The position numbers were made by a program, and so were the translations under genes. A stretch of 64,000 nt of DNA from Bactrocera neohumeralis. Its lineage: Eukaryota; Arthropoda; Insecta; Diptera; Tephritidae. How positions within the stretch are numbered: the first letter of the stretch is position 1; each line of letters starts with the position of its first letter. The stretch spans positions 23,164,839 to 23,228,838 of the forward strand of contig NC_065919.1 in NCBI RefSeq assembly GCF_024586455.1, given 5' to 3'. This document shows positions 11,820-23,885 of this stretch, in pieces. The notes beneath the pieces are model-generated. The model ran no database searches. It was not told where the DNA came from and saw only the letters and a program-made list of their open reading frames with translations.

Positions 11820-13365
11820 ACAACCAAATATGTTCGCAATCACTCATACGCCCTGTAGAGCCAAAAATGCAATATAACTTAAAGTTGTTTGATATTGTAA
11901 ATTTGAGTTAAACAAACGAATATTGACTCTTAATTATTATTAATACTAATACTTAGAGCATAATTTAACTAAAAATTTAAGTTGTCATATTATTTTGAAT
12001 ATAATTGACCTTGTATGTTATCCTTTTGCAATTAAACTTGAAATCTATAAACTTGCTTCGATTAAAAAAAAAATAAAGCTAAAAATAAAATTTTTTTTTA
12101 CTTAACGCTTATTAATAATTATATTTTGCTCTCACTGTTGGCTATATTAGCAGTTTCATCGGCATCTGGCACTCTATCTTAATTTTGATATGTTACTCAT
12201 ACGCCCCGCCTAGCCAAAGTATACAAAGTCTTTTAAGTGCAACTTAATATTGCTAACTTGATTAAAACTAACAAACACATACTGCCAAATACAAAATAGG
12301 TACTACTAATTTTTATAGAGCGAACTAACTAAACAATAATGAGGAATGCATATTATTGACTTTAAATATTATTTCTGTCTTTAAATAGTAAATATGTCTT
12401 TGTTTAAATAGTAAATTACACAGTTTAATTAATTACTGTACACTGACTTATTTGAAATTTTTTGTTAAATAAGCGGTTTCAACATTATTAGAAACTTTGC
12501 TATATGCCGTGACATCAATATCACCCATACACACTGCAGATTCACCAACAATTACTTAGAAGTATTTACTCACATGAAAACAGATCTTATGTTTAACACA
12601 AAATACTGGCTTAAAACTAAAATTAACAACAATATTTCTTGAAATTTACTACTAAAGAAAACAAATTTTACACCACAAGTTGAAGTCATAGCCTGAGGTA
12701 ATATGAAACATCTACCTAAATCGCAAAAAAATCTATTAAAGCAAAATTTGGAATCTAATATTATATGTAGCATATAGTTTTATTTTTTGGCATGTAGTTT
12801 ACATCAAAAGTTGAGCTGCTGATGAGAATTTCACACTATGATATCGAACACATGCAATGTTACTCATACGTTCTGTCGGACCGAAACAATTATTTGAAGT
12901 AATACAATAAGAACTTGTATTCTAATCAAAAGACTTTACCTTAAAGTATCAAAACCCCCGTATAGTGAAAGTTTTCATTTAAATACAATAAATATACACA
13001 ACAACAACAAGTGTGCTGCGCTTGGTATGCTATGAAAAGTATGTCAAAATAAAATTCAAAACATTTGTTTGCCCGAAACATTGAATTCAAACATATTTTT
13101 ATCTCAAATATATATGTTTCGCATAAATTTTACTTCACACTTGTGTGTTGAACACAAAGCTTAGCCTGAAATCTTAATTTGACACGGCCTTTCGAAGCGT
13201 TTCATGTTAATCATACGCTCTGTATGCCAAAGTTTTTTATGTTTTACTTAGAAACATTTAAGTATTGTAAATTGATTTACATACGGAGCTACAACAGTAA
13301 TAAATACATTATTTTTTCAAAAAATCGGACTAAAGAGCCGAAATGTGCCTCAAAGTATTTGAAGC
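11820..13365. repeat. Decayed tandem array, about 340-bp period
   Basis: The motif ACTCATACG with flanks 'atgtt' and 'c-ctgt-nagccaaa' recurs at 11842, 12195, 12862 and 13209, with a weaker 'cacccatac' at 12522. Intervals are about 353, 327, 340 and 347 bp. Downstream of the motif, units share 'cttaa-t-ttg-tattgtaaatttga'. I read this as five strongly diverged copies of one unit. No coding potential is visible, and the array ends at the mariner target site at 13366. Confidence 0.6.
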
Positions 13366-13367
13366 TA

Positions 13368-14034
13368 CAAGGTGCGCTCCAAAGTAAAGAGGACTTAAAA
13401 AACAAAACAGAACAAATGGTTTTTTCAGCAAAATCAAGTAATTTTGTTCTCCTTCTGCTTTAATACAGCTTTTTGCATGGTCCAAAAGCATGTCGAACGA
13501 GTGTTTTAGCTCGTTGGCCGGTATGGCCGCCAGTATGCCGGTTCAAGCCTTTTGAATGGCCTCTACATCTGCATAACGCTTTCCTTTCATGGGCAAATGC
13601 ATTTTTCCGAAAAGGAAAAAGTCGCACGGTTCCATATCAGGTGAATACGTGAATAACATGATAAAATTTGATTTTTGGTCAAATAATCGCTCACAATCTG
13701 TCCTTCGAATGAGCAATTTTTGGTTATCAGTCAATTTGTGCACTCTGCCACGGGATAGGCAATCATTGCCATGAACTTGTTTCATCAATTGAAACGTTTC
13801 GGTCAAAGTTTTACCAATTTTAAAACAAAATTTAATGTTGGCTCTTTGTTCGAGGCTCATTTTCGCACCGATGACACAAACATACTGACACTTAAAACGC
13901 AATAACTTCACTTCCAATATATGAAATGTCATGAAATTCTCACTAGACAAACGATAAAGATGACAGATTCTAACACACGAGGCGCCACCAAAGGGTGCTA
14001 GCTTCAAAAAAGTTCTGTTTACTTTGGCACCTTG
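13368..14034 (-). mobile_element. Internally deleted mariner, 667 bp, ITRs and TA duplication
   Basis: The terminal inverted repeats begin CAAGGTGCGCTCCAAAGTAA (left) and, reverse-complemented from the right, CAAGGTGCCAAAGTAAACAG. TA duplications lie at 13366-13367 and 14035-14036. The minus-strand frame at 13543-14007 encodes the transposase start (MSLEQRANIKFCFKIGKTLT), which jumps by deletion to a piece of the core and then the C-terminal SPDMEPCDFFLFGKMHLPMK. The catalytic middle is gone. It is the same family as the longer copy at 54746. Confidence 0.92.
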
Positions 14035-14149
14035 TATTTAAATGAACTACCAGATATACTGGAATAAAATTATTTTTTTGTGAAAATTAAATATTAGTTT
14101 TGAGAGGGAAGGTCAAAAAACATGTAATTAGATTATAAATCGCTGCCTT

Positions 14150-15105
14150 TTATACAAATTGACCAACTTTCTGGCAATTTGTGGAAGCCATGCCAATAGA
14201 AATGTTCGTCCTTTGAAGCAAACCAATCAGGCACACAATCTTCAACTCTGACTAGAATGTCAATGCGAGTCCTTTCGATGAAAACAAATGATAAACGGAA
14301 AGATTCAAGTATGGAAAATACATTGGGTGGGGTAGCAGCTCCCAGCCAAGTACTTTGAATGTCTCTTTAAGCGAATTTTCTTTGTATGCAGGTGCATTGT
14401 CCTGTAAAAAAAATTATTTTACCGCGTCTTCCGGCTCATTTTTGTCGTTTTTCGATCAATGCATGGTTCAAATTGATTATTTCTGTAGCGATTAGTATTA
14501 ACAGCTTCACCAGGCTTTTGAAGATCATTACATATCGTAACTGTTTGATCCCACCAAACACAGAGCAATACCTTATTACAGAATCGATCTGTTTTCCACT
14601 CGATATTGATGGTTAACCCATAATTTTCTTCTTCAGGATTCTTAAAATGAATCCATTTTTTATCGCCAGTGAAAACTTAATTCAAAACTGATTTTCTTTC
14701 ACGTCTTTGAAATGAAATTTCACAAGTATTTTTTCCTTTTTCTATTTTTCTTTCATTCAATTTATGTGTTTCCCATTTCTCTCACTTTTGGATCTTTCCC
14801 ATAGCTTTTAAACGGTCTGAAATTGTTTGTTATGCAATATTTATCGTTTCATCATCTTCATTCAATTTTTTTTTTAGATTCGGCGTCTTCAAACAGTTTT
14901 GGTGCTCTTCCAGCTTCTTCATTCATCACATCAAAATTATTATTCTTGAAACATTGAAGCCATCTTTTGCATATTGCATGTCCGATGGAGCTTGTTCACC
15001 ATATGCCTCGACAAGCATTCGAAGCAACTCTTCAGAAGTTCACGCTACATTTAAAAATGCTAAAAATATAATTTTTCTAAACAAAAATTGTGCAAATGTA
15101 TTAAA
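14150..15105 (-). pseudogene. Degenerate mariner transposase (irritans-like)
   Basis: Minus-strand translation contains FTGDKKWIHFKNPEEEN, then VLLCVWWDQTVTICNDLQ, KPGEAVNTNRYRNN and, near 14400, a remnant of the HDNAPxHT motif followed by LAGSCYPTQ. These match the mariner order (TGDEKWIxxxNPxR, MLCIWWDQxGVIYYELLKPGETVNxxRYRQQ, LLPHPPYSPD). The upstream part (about 14800-15100) covers the N-terminal helix-turn-helix region. Many stops are present. Ends were not located. Confidence 0.75.
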
Positions 15106-16610
15106 AAGTCATAATTTGAACAAACAAAAATCTTTAATATTTCCATAATTTATTAAGACTGGTGAATAAAGTTGCAAACTGTTTTCTAAATCGTATTTCT
15201 CACCAATTTATATAACAATTGCAGCCAAATATGTTACGCATCAACACACTAAACTTCCATTAAATCGAATACATTTTAGTTTCCTTTAAAAATTTGACAA
15301 TATTTTGCATTCTTCAACTACTTCGATTAAAAATTTATCGCATATTTGTGAACTTATAGGTTTGGATATATGCATTTTTCTATGCAAGCTGAAAAGAAAT
15401 TAAATTTTTGCAAAAATATTGTCATAAAAGGATCGTTCAGGCATTATTTATTATACTCCACGATATACTTTGTATGAAAGTCACCAATATCTACACATAT
15501 ACATAAACGTACATACATGCGCAAACTTGTGTGAGTAGAACACATGTGTAAAAATGCGACGAAAATGTGTGCATGTAGACATGGAAAAACAATTTTCATA
15601 AACAATACGCGTTTAAGGTTAAACCAATAAATGACAAAATACAAAAGCGACAAAATATTTTGTGAATAAATTTCACACTTGAATATGCAGCAAATCGACG
15701 CAGCAGCGAGCAAACTATGCATTTATGCAATATACACACACATAACTACATGTGTGTGCGTATGTAAGACTCATATACATACTTGCTTGCTTTGTGTGTG
15801 TTTACAGCCATTTGTTTTGTTTGTTTGTTTGTGTCACGCATTTAAGCCATGAAAAGCGTTCGGCAGCTTTGTGCTGTAGCGCAGTTAGCATGCATTGAAA
15901 ATCCACAAAAGTACTTAGTATTTGCATTTATTCAGTTATTCTACGAATTTATTGAATTTCACATCATGAGCCGCGTAAATTTCGTCGAGGCAATCATTGT
16001 AAGCGCCAAACAAATTGACAAAGCATTTAATGCGCTATACGCCTGCATACAACAAAAACAAAAAACAAACGAAAAAACAAAAACAAAAGCGACAGCGACA
16101 GCGACAGCTTGAGCGCGTGTAAATGAACAGTCATGTGCAAGGTATTAGCAGTATGCGTAAGAGCGTTAAAAACTTAATATTTTTTTTTGTTTTAAAGTAA
16201 AATCAGCATTAGATTGAAATTATGTTAGTCGAAGGTGTAGATAAAAATGACGAATACGTAAAATTTAAACTAAGTATATATTTTTTTGAAAAATCTATAT
16301 CTTTTTTAGAAGCTTGGAAGAACAACTAAGAAATAAATAATATTTATATTAATAATAGCAACAATTTTTGTAAACTATAATACTTACTAATATGAAACGA
16401 AATATTTAAACCGAAAAAATTAAAGTTTACATAGTTCTCTCTTTTTTTATTTATTTTTTCACTATAAGTCAAAATTTCTAAACCCCAAAGGAAACAGGGT
16501 TGAGTTAATATTTCAAATATTTTTTTTTATTTTTTAATCACGAATAATAAAATAATTTTCCAATTTCCGCACAAATTTTCTACAAAAATAAGAAAAAAAC
16601 GTTAACATAA
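15106..16610 (+). other. Intron, nothing recognised except a (GACAGC)n run
   Basis: AT-rich intron. An 87-codon frame at 15849-16112 ends in Lys/Thr- and Ala/Thr-rich codons produced by simple repeats (aaaac..., then gcgacagcgacagcgacagc at 16089-16108). I see no domain in it and treat it as chance. A homopolymer-rich stretch follows to 16600. Confidence 0.5.
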
Positions 16611-16614
16611 AACT

Positions 16615-16800
16615 TGCAAAGACTTGATTCCGATCTGAACAATTTCTGCGGTTATTGTACCGTTGCTTTGGACAATAAGCTGTGCCAAATTTGGTGATAG
16701 TAGCTTCTCAAATGAAAGGATTTTCCATACAAGCACTTGATTCCGATCGTTTAGTTTGTACGACAGCTATATGCTGTAGTGGAGGCTGACATCATATGCC
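16615..16800 (-). repeat. Dispersed repeat, family D fragment
   Basis: It contains 'cgatctgaacaatttct', 'tcaaatgaaaggattttccatacaagcacttgattccgatcgtt' and 'tttgtacgacagctatatgctgtagtgg'. These are the family core elements in the same orientation as the 11460 copy. Confidence 0.7.
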
Positions 16801-16929
16801 TCCCGTCAAATGTGTAGTTGCTTGGTGAGAGAAAGACGGAAAACTAAAGCATTAGTTCACATAATATATAACAGTTCAATTGAAAAATCCCCGGCCTACC
16901 ACAGCAAAAAAACTTTTTTTTAGCAAAAT

Positions 16930-18110
16930 TCTTTTTGTTTTTTATTCAACATAGATCGCTCCAAAAATGATACACTAATTAATGCGACTCTTCAACTTTT
17001 CGATACCAATTTTGTATTACAAGTTGTCTTTTGCTACAAAATAGCCTCAGTTTTGGCGATCAGCTCTTTATTCGATGAAAATTTCTTCTCAGCGAGTATT
17101 CTTTTGAGACCTGAGACCAGAACATAGTCGCTGGATGCCAGATCTGGAAAATACGGTGAATGCGGAAGCAATTCAAAGGCAATTCATGGATTTTTGCCAT
17201 CGTTTTCACTGACCTGTGACACGATGCACTGTCAAATAGTCCAACATTCGAAATAACATTCTTTGGCATTTGGTTTTTGAAGATTATCTCTGTCAAATGT
17301 TGGCCGCGGCTACTCCACGGTCCATCCGTTGAGTCAAACTGTCGATTACTCGTTCGAGCATTTCAACTGGTAACTCGTGATGTTTTGCTCCAAGGCCTGA
17401 ATCGAAGCTGGATTGTTCGCATAGACTTTAGATTTTACATATCCTCATAGTGTGTGCTATCACACGATCTTGGTGACCAATCGACCGGCCCAAAACCGGA
17501 AATTATCTGCTCATCAAAGTTTTCTCTCAATAAATTCATTGATTTATGTGATGTGAGGGAAGTGGCGCCCGAAGGCTAGAAAGTGGCCTCACTGAACAAA
17601 ATTTTGGTGAAAAACGTCGGATATTCTGGGAACTTTTCAAGAGGCCATAGAGCGAAGAGATGTCGGTTGGGAAGATCAAGCGGCTTCTTTTCTTGCACAA
17701 GCTGCATAATTTAAAATCTCGACGTAAAACGCGCCAAATCGTTCTATACGTCATTCGTTATTGATATTCCTTCGTTTCTCAAGGTTCTCAATAAAAATTA
17801 TTTCATGCGCATCATCCAAAATATAGACGTCATAAACTTTTCAGCCGACTGTTGCCTTGTTCAACGCTTTGGAGCGGGTGCACCGTGTGCAGTGCACTCG
17901 GATGACCGTCGATTAGATTTCGAAGTGAAATGATGGTGCCATGTTTCATCTGTTGTCGCATATCGACGCAAAAATTCGTGTCTATTATGCTTACACATCT
18001 CCAAGCACTGCTCCGAATCATCAGCTCGTCATTATTTTTGGTCAAAAGTGAGCTCGCGCGACACCCACTTTGGGCTTTTCAATTGGCTTCTTACAGACGG
18101 ACTTAGCAAA
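16930..18110 (-). pseudogene. Mos1-like mariner, split into two halves
   Basis: The C-terminal half (about 16960-17285, minus) reads DSASCHRSVKTMAKIHELPL and then, frameshifted, the LPHPPYSPDLAPSDYFLF and LAGKKFSSNEEVI regions. The N-terminal/middle half (about 17760-18060) reads LRRYATTDETWHHHFTSKSN, then QQSAEKFMTSI and HEIIFIENLEKRRNINNE. The two pieces are consecutive parts of one mauritiana/cecropia-group mariner transposase. They are interrupted at 17285-17757 by a fragment of a different (DD41D) transposon. Stops and frameshifts abound. Confidence 0.82.
17285..17757 (-). pseudogene. Rosa-type (DD41D) mariner fragment nested in Mos1-like mariner
   Basis: On the minus strand this aligns with the larger element at 50080-50780. 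Shared stretches include 'gcggctac-cacggtccatccgtt' and 'cgaccggcccaaaac', plus the SDE-A-F segment near 17600. The middle of the catalytic domain is deleted. No terminal inverted repeats are left, so the exact junctions are approximate. It interrupts the Mos1-like copy on both sides. Confidence 0.75.
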
Positions 18111-18789
18111 ATCGACTTAGCAAAATCGACTTAGTTCATCATGCTCATCATCCCTATATATTGATAGGGTCTCTGACGTTTCTTTTTGGATGTTACATCG
18201 AGGCTTATACTTCATATAACCTAAGAGAAACGAGTAGTTTTGCTTGATTAATAATTTAGTGTTAAGCAAAACATTATATATCAATTTATTATTTTACATT
18301 TTTAAAAACAAAAAATACTCGTTTATGACACATTTTGTAATATAAATGCTACTTAGACTTAAAATTATTAACTACTCGCTTCACTTCCATAAAAACATTA
18401 TTCACTGCTATAGTTTTATCAGCTACTGTGCGCAAATATTAAGCTTTACATATGCAAAAATTCGCTCGCCTACATTGCTGAATGCCGCTAAGTTCCATTT
18501 CCGCGAAAATGACATATTTTTGATGACAAATATTTATTGTTGCGAACATGACACTTTTTCAGGCATTCACAAAAGCATAAAAATGCATTTATGCGCGTGT
18601 CGAACACACATCTTTGTATGTGTATCGGTGTGAGTGTAGTCGGCTGCGGCAACAGTAAATGCGGACAAATAATTTTATTGCCAAACAAAAGTTTTTAACG
18701 AACAATGCAAAGCGATTGATGGACTGAAATTAATTTTTAGTAGTCCGATTACGGGTGTCAAAAGCTTAAAAAGTGCAAAAGTCAAAGGA

Positions 18790-19200
18790 AAACAAGTAAG
18801 AAAGAACTAAGTTCGGGTACAACCGAATATTCATACTTCTGCAACTTGTAAGAATTAAAGCCAGCGAAGTACGTTCCAAGTACGATCAGGTACATAAGGT
18901 ATGTTAGCTTGTGGGTTCTGGGGGGAGCGTTCACCAGATTTTATTCATTCTAAGCACAAAAAGACACCGTTACTAGGAAAACTCGCCCTCTCAATTTTAT
19001 TAAGATAACACACATATTGGCTGATATATGCGATATAAAGTCAACCAGAAGTTCGAAGATCTTGATGTTAGGTATACCTTTTATATAGGTATCGATCTCG
19101 CTTAGCTTTAAGTGACACATAAACCCGTTTGGTGAACAAACCCATTATGCTCCTTAGCAACATGTTGCAAGAGTATAAAAGCAGCAATAACAATACAAAA
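18790..19200 (-). repeat. Dispersed repeat, family D, terminal part
   Basis: It begins 'aagttcgggtacaaccgaat' (the inverted form of the family end) and closes with 'gcaacatgttgcaagagtataaaa'. The 'gcaac-ttgttgc-agagt-taaaa' ending recurs at 50005-50025. This suggests the copies here and at 49.2 kb belong to related families. Confidence 0.6.
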
Positions 19201-20405
19201 TTGTCAACCAGTTGAAAGCTTGAAGCCCCAAACTAGAGCTGAATTGCATTAATTGCAGGGGAAAAAATGTGTAAAATAATAAATTCATTTATATTTTAAG
19301 TCTATTTACAAATAAATTCAGAGTTGAGAAGTTCTAGCTAAAATGTGTAAATGAATTTAAAAACTTAGCAGCATAATTAATTTCAAATAATTAAATTTGT
19401 AATTGTAAAAGTTAATTAAGCTGTAAATGTAAGGAAAAAAATATAAAGGGACTATTAACCCTGCTCGATGGCATTGATCTAGGTAAAAACCAAAAATAAA
19501 AAAAATTTAATTGAAAAAAATTAAAAATTTTTTTTTTTTATTTTAAAGTTTAATTAACTTCGGCAGTCTTAAAAAGTGCATTATTCATAAAAAAAGTTAC
19601 TATTCATTTTTTTCTTTTCCTTATATGCGTAACACAGCACCCTTCACAGCGTTTATTTATGTCAAAATGACAACGAGTAGTTTCTTGGACACCTCACTAA
19701 CATTCTCTCAACCGCATCAAAACGTTTAAGCACCACACAAACGAATGTAAATTTAAAGTAAAATGTAAATGCAACTAACTACAAAATACATACTATAATC
19801 GTATGAAATTCCAACAAAGTAAACAACCAAAAACAAATAATAAGTGAAAGCGGATAAAAGTTTCAAAGTTGCGTATACAAACACGGCAAATTAATTTATG
19901 CGGATATGTTGCTTCAATGCGATAAAGTTTCGCCAATTTTTGGCTAATTTACATACCAATTCCAAATACACTAAAAATACAGTATAAGGTATAAAACAGA
20001 TACAACACCAGCATTGCTGAATATTTAGCATGAAAAAGTTGGGTTCACTGAGAGCGCTGAAAATATTTTGTGAATTAAAAAATTAAAAATAAGTTTACAA
20101 AAATTTAAAATTACTTCGGTGTATAAATTTACGTCGAATATAGAGCGTTTTTTGAATGTACAAGTTTACGTAAGGGATAACCGTCAAATCAGCTGTCAAG
20201 GTAAAAACATGTGTTTGACAGTTATGTTCAATATAGCAGAACTATTCTTTTCAGGCTAGTCAAGAGAAAATGTTCAAGATAAAGAGTAAAAAAAAAAAAC
20301 AAAAATTGTACAAATTTATTTACAAACTTTCTCTAATTGCGGCGAATTTCACTTTGCCGTTTTGTTTAAAATCCTCTCCTAATATATAATAAATACTTTT
20401 CGGTT
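19201..20405 (+). other. Intron, nothing recognised
   Basis: AT-rich sequence with long A and T runs. No open frame of interest, repeat boundary or RNA signature was recognised. Confidence 0.55.
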
Positions 20406-21240
20406 CTCAACAAACTCTGCAGGGATCGTTGTATATAGAAAGAAAGAAGCACCGAAGCTATAATTCGTCTTCAGAGATGCATTTTTCTCGCATTAACAGT
20501 TAAAAAATTTAGCCTTCATGGCGAAACCTCTTCAACTGGGTTGAGGTTGATCGACTATGCAAGGGCCCGAAATATGATTGTCTGTAGTACTAGATTCCAG
20601 TATACGAAACTTCATCAAGCGGCCTGGTTGCCTCCCAATCGAAAAGCCACCAACCAGATCGATCATGTTGTAATAGAAGAAGAATGTATCCAGTGTCCTC
20701 GATATACGTACGCTCCGAAGACCTAAAAACAACTCCGATCACTTATTGTAGCGAAGATATACTACGCGCCAGCCTCTGCACAGAAAAGCAAGCCCGTCAA
20801 TAAACACGGGAAAGGTACGAGACGTCGAGAAGTTACAGTCACAGCCGATCACGAAACATTTCAACCTACTTGCATACAGCTGCAAGCGAAACCATTGGTT
20901 TTCGTAAAGATAGGGAATCGACCTCTTCAATATACTGTTGGAGAAAATAATTCGAGCTGCAGAGCTTAATCGAGCAGGTACAATCTTCTATAAGAGCGTA
21001 CAGCTGCTGGTTTACGCCTGTGATATTGATATCATTGGCCTCAACAAACGCGCCGTTAGGTCCGCTCTCTGCAGAATGATAAGAAGTGGAGAGAGGAAGA
21101 CCTCCACTCCGTTGGAAAGATCAGGTAGAGAAGGACCTGGTTTCGCTTTGAATCTCCAATTGGCGCCACGTAGCGAAAAGAAGAAACGACTGGTGCACTG
21201 GTGTCTGCGCCAGTAAAGAAGAAGAAGAAAAAAAGAAAAT
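20405..21240 (+). pseudogene. LINE fragment 1: endonuclease end plus reverse transcriptase
   Basis: The first open block (20541-20726) reads LIDYARARNMIVCSTRFQYT, then LHQAAWLPPNRKATNQIDHV VIEE. This is the C-terminal motif of an EEP-type LINE endonuclease (xWxSPDxxxxNQIDHV). The second block (20938 on) reads MEKIIRAAELNRAGTIFYKS and VQLLVYACDIDIIGLNKRAV, the reverse-transcriptase palm. The catalytic YADD box at 21013-21024 is mutated to YACD. A large internal deletion removes fingers and upstream palm. It ends at about 21240 in 'cgccagtaaagaagaagaag', the family's AAG-rich tail. This copy is dead. Confidence 0.85.
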
Positions 21241-21597
21241 CCATGAAATGTTCTTCCACAATTCCGGCCGTTTTCAACGGATTTTCTCACGCAAACGCCT
21301 CAATATTGCCAAATGAAAATCTTTATAAAAGACCGCGACAACGCTGGCTAGGTCATGTTTTCCGGATGGACGAAAACACTCCAGCTCTGAAAGTATTCGA
21401 CGCAGTACCCGCCGGGGAAGCAGAGGAAGAGGAAGACCTCCACTCCGTTGGAAGGACCAAGTGGAGAAGGACCTGGCTGCGCTTCAAATATCCAATTGGC
21501 GCCACGTAGCGAAAAAGAAAAACGACTGGCGCGCTGTTGTTAACTCGGCTATAATCGCGTAAGCGGTGTCTACGCCAATTAAGAAGAAGAAGAAATC
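21241..21597 (+). pseudogene. LINE fragment 2: 3' end with (AAG)n tail, same family
   Basis: This translates to RPRQRWLGHVFRMDENTPAL KVFDAVPAGEAEEEEDLHSV and KWRRTWLRFKYPIGAT. It matches the C-terminal RWLGHVxRMxExxPxRxVFD block of the LINE. It ends in 'gcgtaagcggtgtctacgcc' plus aattaagaagaagaagaaa. It repeats the end of the preceding fragment, so two truncated copies lie head to tail. Confidence 0.85.
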
Positions 21598-21770
21598 TTT
21601 ATTAATCGTATGTCCCTCCGGCATAAATTCATGATGCACTAAACCACGAATATCGAGAAAAACAATGAGCTCACCTTGATTTTTGAGCCGCTTTGGCGTG
21701 GTTTGTTTCGACTCATTTTTTCCGTTCACTCCGATTTTAAAACAAATTCCTACCAACTTAGAAAAAGAAA
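21590..21770 (-). pseudogene. Mariner transposase fragment
   Basis: The minus-strand open frame at 21484-21756 reads LKNQGELIVFLDIRGLVHHE and FMPEGHTINKDF. This is the mariner block (xxKVMLIVFFDxRGVVHHEFLPEGxTVNKEYY). It is a short internal piece that directly abuts the LINE tail, with no inverted repeats. Confidence 0.8.
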
Positions 21771-23190
21771 AACATGTTTTTGAAACATTTTTTACCCGGA
21801 AATTTAATTACAATTTCGAGTTGCTTTTTTGTCACAATGTATTTTCGTTTCAGTAACGTTATCAAACTAAAATAACAACTATCAGATCATGCCACATTCT
21901 ACCATTCCACATACATAAGTGGAATGACTGATTATTGCCCCACAGAATTTATATCAAACTAGTTTTTACAAAAAAGTTTATTTAAACACTGAATTTTTTC
22001 AGATGTCAACATTTGCAATTAATTTAAAAATAATTTCGTTCATTATATCACACTTACGCAAAATGCACGCACAGCTAAAATGTATTTAAAAAAAGCGCCT
22101 TTGTATCTCTGCACTCCGTTTAAACGCGCCTAAAGCTGTGGGCGCTTCCATTGCAGGCAACTTTCGTTGGCGCTGCGACTAACCCAGATCGCGGCGATTG
22201 CAATGCGCACAACCAGCATTTTAGTGCGGCACAACAATTAAACGGCATTTGTGCGTGTGTTGGTGTGTGCAAATTTGACAGTTTTGCTTTTTATCAGAGC
22301 GACAATTGGCTCAAGGGGAGCGATCCAGTGAGCAGCACAAAAATTTATAAAACATTTGCATAAAAGCGCTGCAAACGCATTTGTATGCTTGTTGTAGTGT
22401 GCGTTTGTATGCATGGGTGTGTGTGTGAGTGTCCGTGTGTGTGGTTATTCGACCAGCATTTTGGCAGCGCGCTTTCATTGAAAGTTTTGTAATTTACAAG
22501 CGCTCGCGCCCAACCCACAGCCAATGTGCGGTTATGCTAGCATACTTTTAGGCGTGAATGCGCCTTGTTTGCACTAATTGTTCGGCAGAAGTGTTGCGGT
22601 GTCGGGTGCCCGCTTCAGCATTGCTTATGCAAATGCTCGTGGGAATGTTGGCGCGCACAGAAAAGCGCATACGGGGCCCAAGCCCAATCATACACACATA
22701 CACATGAGCGCGTGCGAATGTGCAAATAGCAAATTCAATGCATGTTTAAGCATGTTCGCTTTGTATGTGTGTTTGTAAATGCAAGCTAACATGCATGTAT
22801 GTGGTAACGGCGTTCGTAAATGCCATTTTGGGTGGAATTTGTTTTTCGTTTTAACATCTCGTTGGCGCATATTTATTCAGCAATGAACATTTGTTTAGCT
22901 GCGTGCCGATTTGCATGCCATTTGAGTGTGTTTGTGTGTGTATGTAGTGCGCTCGCATATTATATGGACTTGCGAGAAAAACATTTCATTTTCGAAGTAG
23001 TTGATTTTTTTTTTAATGTTCTTAAAGTTATGAAAAAGTTTGTAAAGAACAAAGTTGCTCTCATCTCCAATATATAACATTTTTTATTAAGTTTTTAATT
23101 TATGAATGGAACTAAAAATGTAAAATTTAAGTTAAAACACAACTGATGATATTTGCTTTTCGGATCTACTCAAAATTATCTTTATAAATA
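21771..23190 (+). other. Intron, low-complexity GT-rich stretches only
   Basis: Less AT-rich than its surroundings, with scattered tgtgtgtg/catgtatgt runs (about 22380-22440, 22680-22800 and 22920-22950). Open frames here follow those runs and look like chance. No gene was recognised. Confidence 0.5.
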
Positions 23191-23219
23191 AACAAACGTA
23201 AAGTTAGTTTCGCCACCTT

Positions 23220-23830
23220 TTAACTCTTGAGAGATTGGAAGAATTTTGCTGTTCGCTGGGTGATTGAATTCATAGCAGAATTACTATCAATATCCGAAGG
23301 GGAATCTTCAGAAGATACTGCTAAAGGGAAACTGGTCATATAGTCTGCCAGAGTACATCTCTGAGCTCAATAAAAGACTAGCTCCACCTAGACTAGACCT
23401 GAGTTCCCGGCCACAGACGAGTTGGCAAATGCAGAAGCATTCCTTAACGATCCCAAGGCGGAGCTAATACCAAGCCCGCTCAACAAGTTGCAAATAACAG
23501 ATGTAAAAACATAACAAAATGTATTATAACTACACAATTATGGCCAGCATATGACAAGAAAAGAGCTAACGACTTATTAAATAGGTCTAGGAAAAGTATC
23601 TACAGAGTAACAGCTACCATAACAAGGCACTGGCTATTTGGAGAACATACGTCCAAAATGGGTAGGCCTTACAACAACATCTGCCAAGGCTGCGGAGTAG
23701 CAGGAAACAAGGAAACAATTTTCCGTTTTCTTTGAACTTGAAGTTTCACTGAACACTTGGAATCCATCAAGCACCAAACCTTGAATGGATTTCTACTAAA
23801 AGCATATCGGGCATACGTCGCTGTATCGGA
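23220..23830 (+). pseudogene. I-like LINE, C-terminal fragment (after RNase H)
   Basis: The + strand translation of 23530-23710 reads PAYDKKRANDLLNRSRKSIY, RVTATITRHWLFGEHTSKMG, then NICQGCGVAGNKETIFRFL. This is the C-terminal segment of RNase-H-bearing LINE polyproteins (LTGHxxLGxHxxRMGxxxNxxCRxCxxEEETxxHFLC). Upstream sequence to 23220 is probably the same element but is too decayed to read. It is truncated at both ends. Confidence 0.75.
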
Positions 23831-23885
23831 ACCGACGCAGCACTAAGCTGGGCGATAAATGCCTTTTCACATCTTACACCCAGGG

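Noticed and set aside
15849..16112. 87-codon + frame beginning MKSVRQLCAVAQ
   Set aside because: It ends in simple-repeat codons, has no domain, and lies in unspliced intron context. No supporting splice signals or homology are visible.
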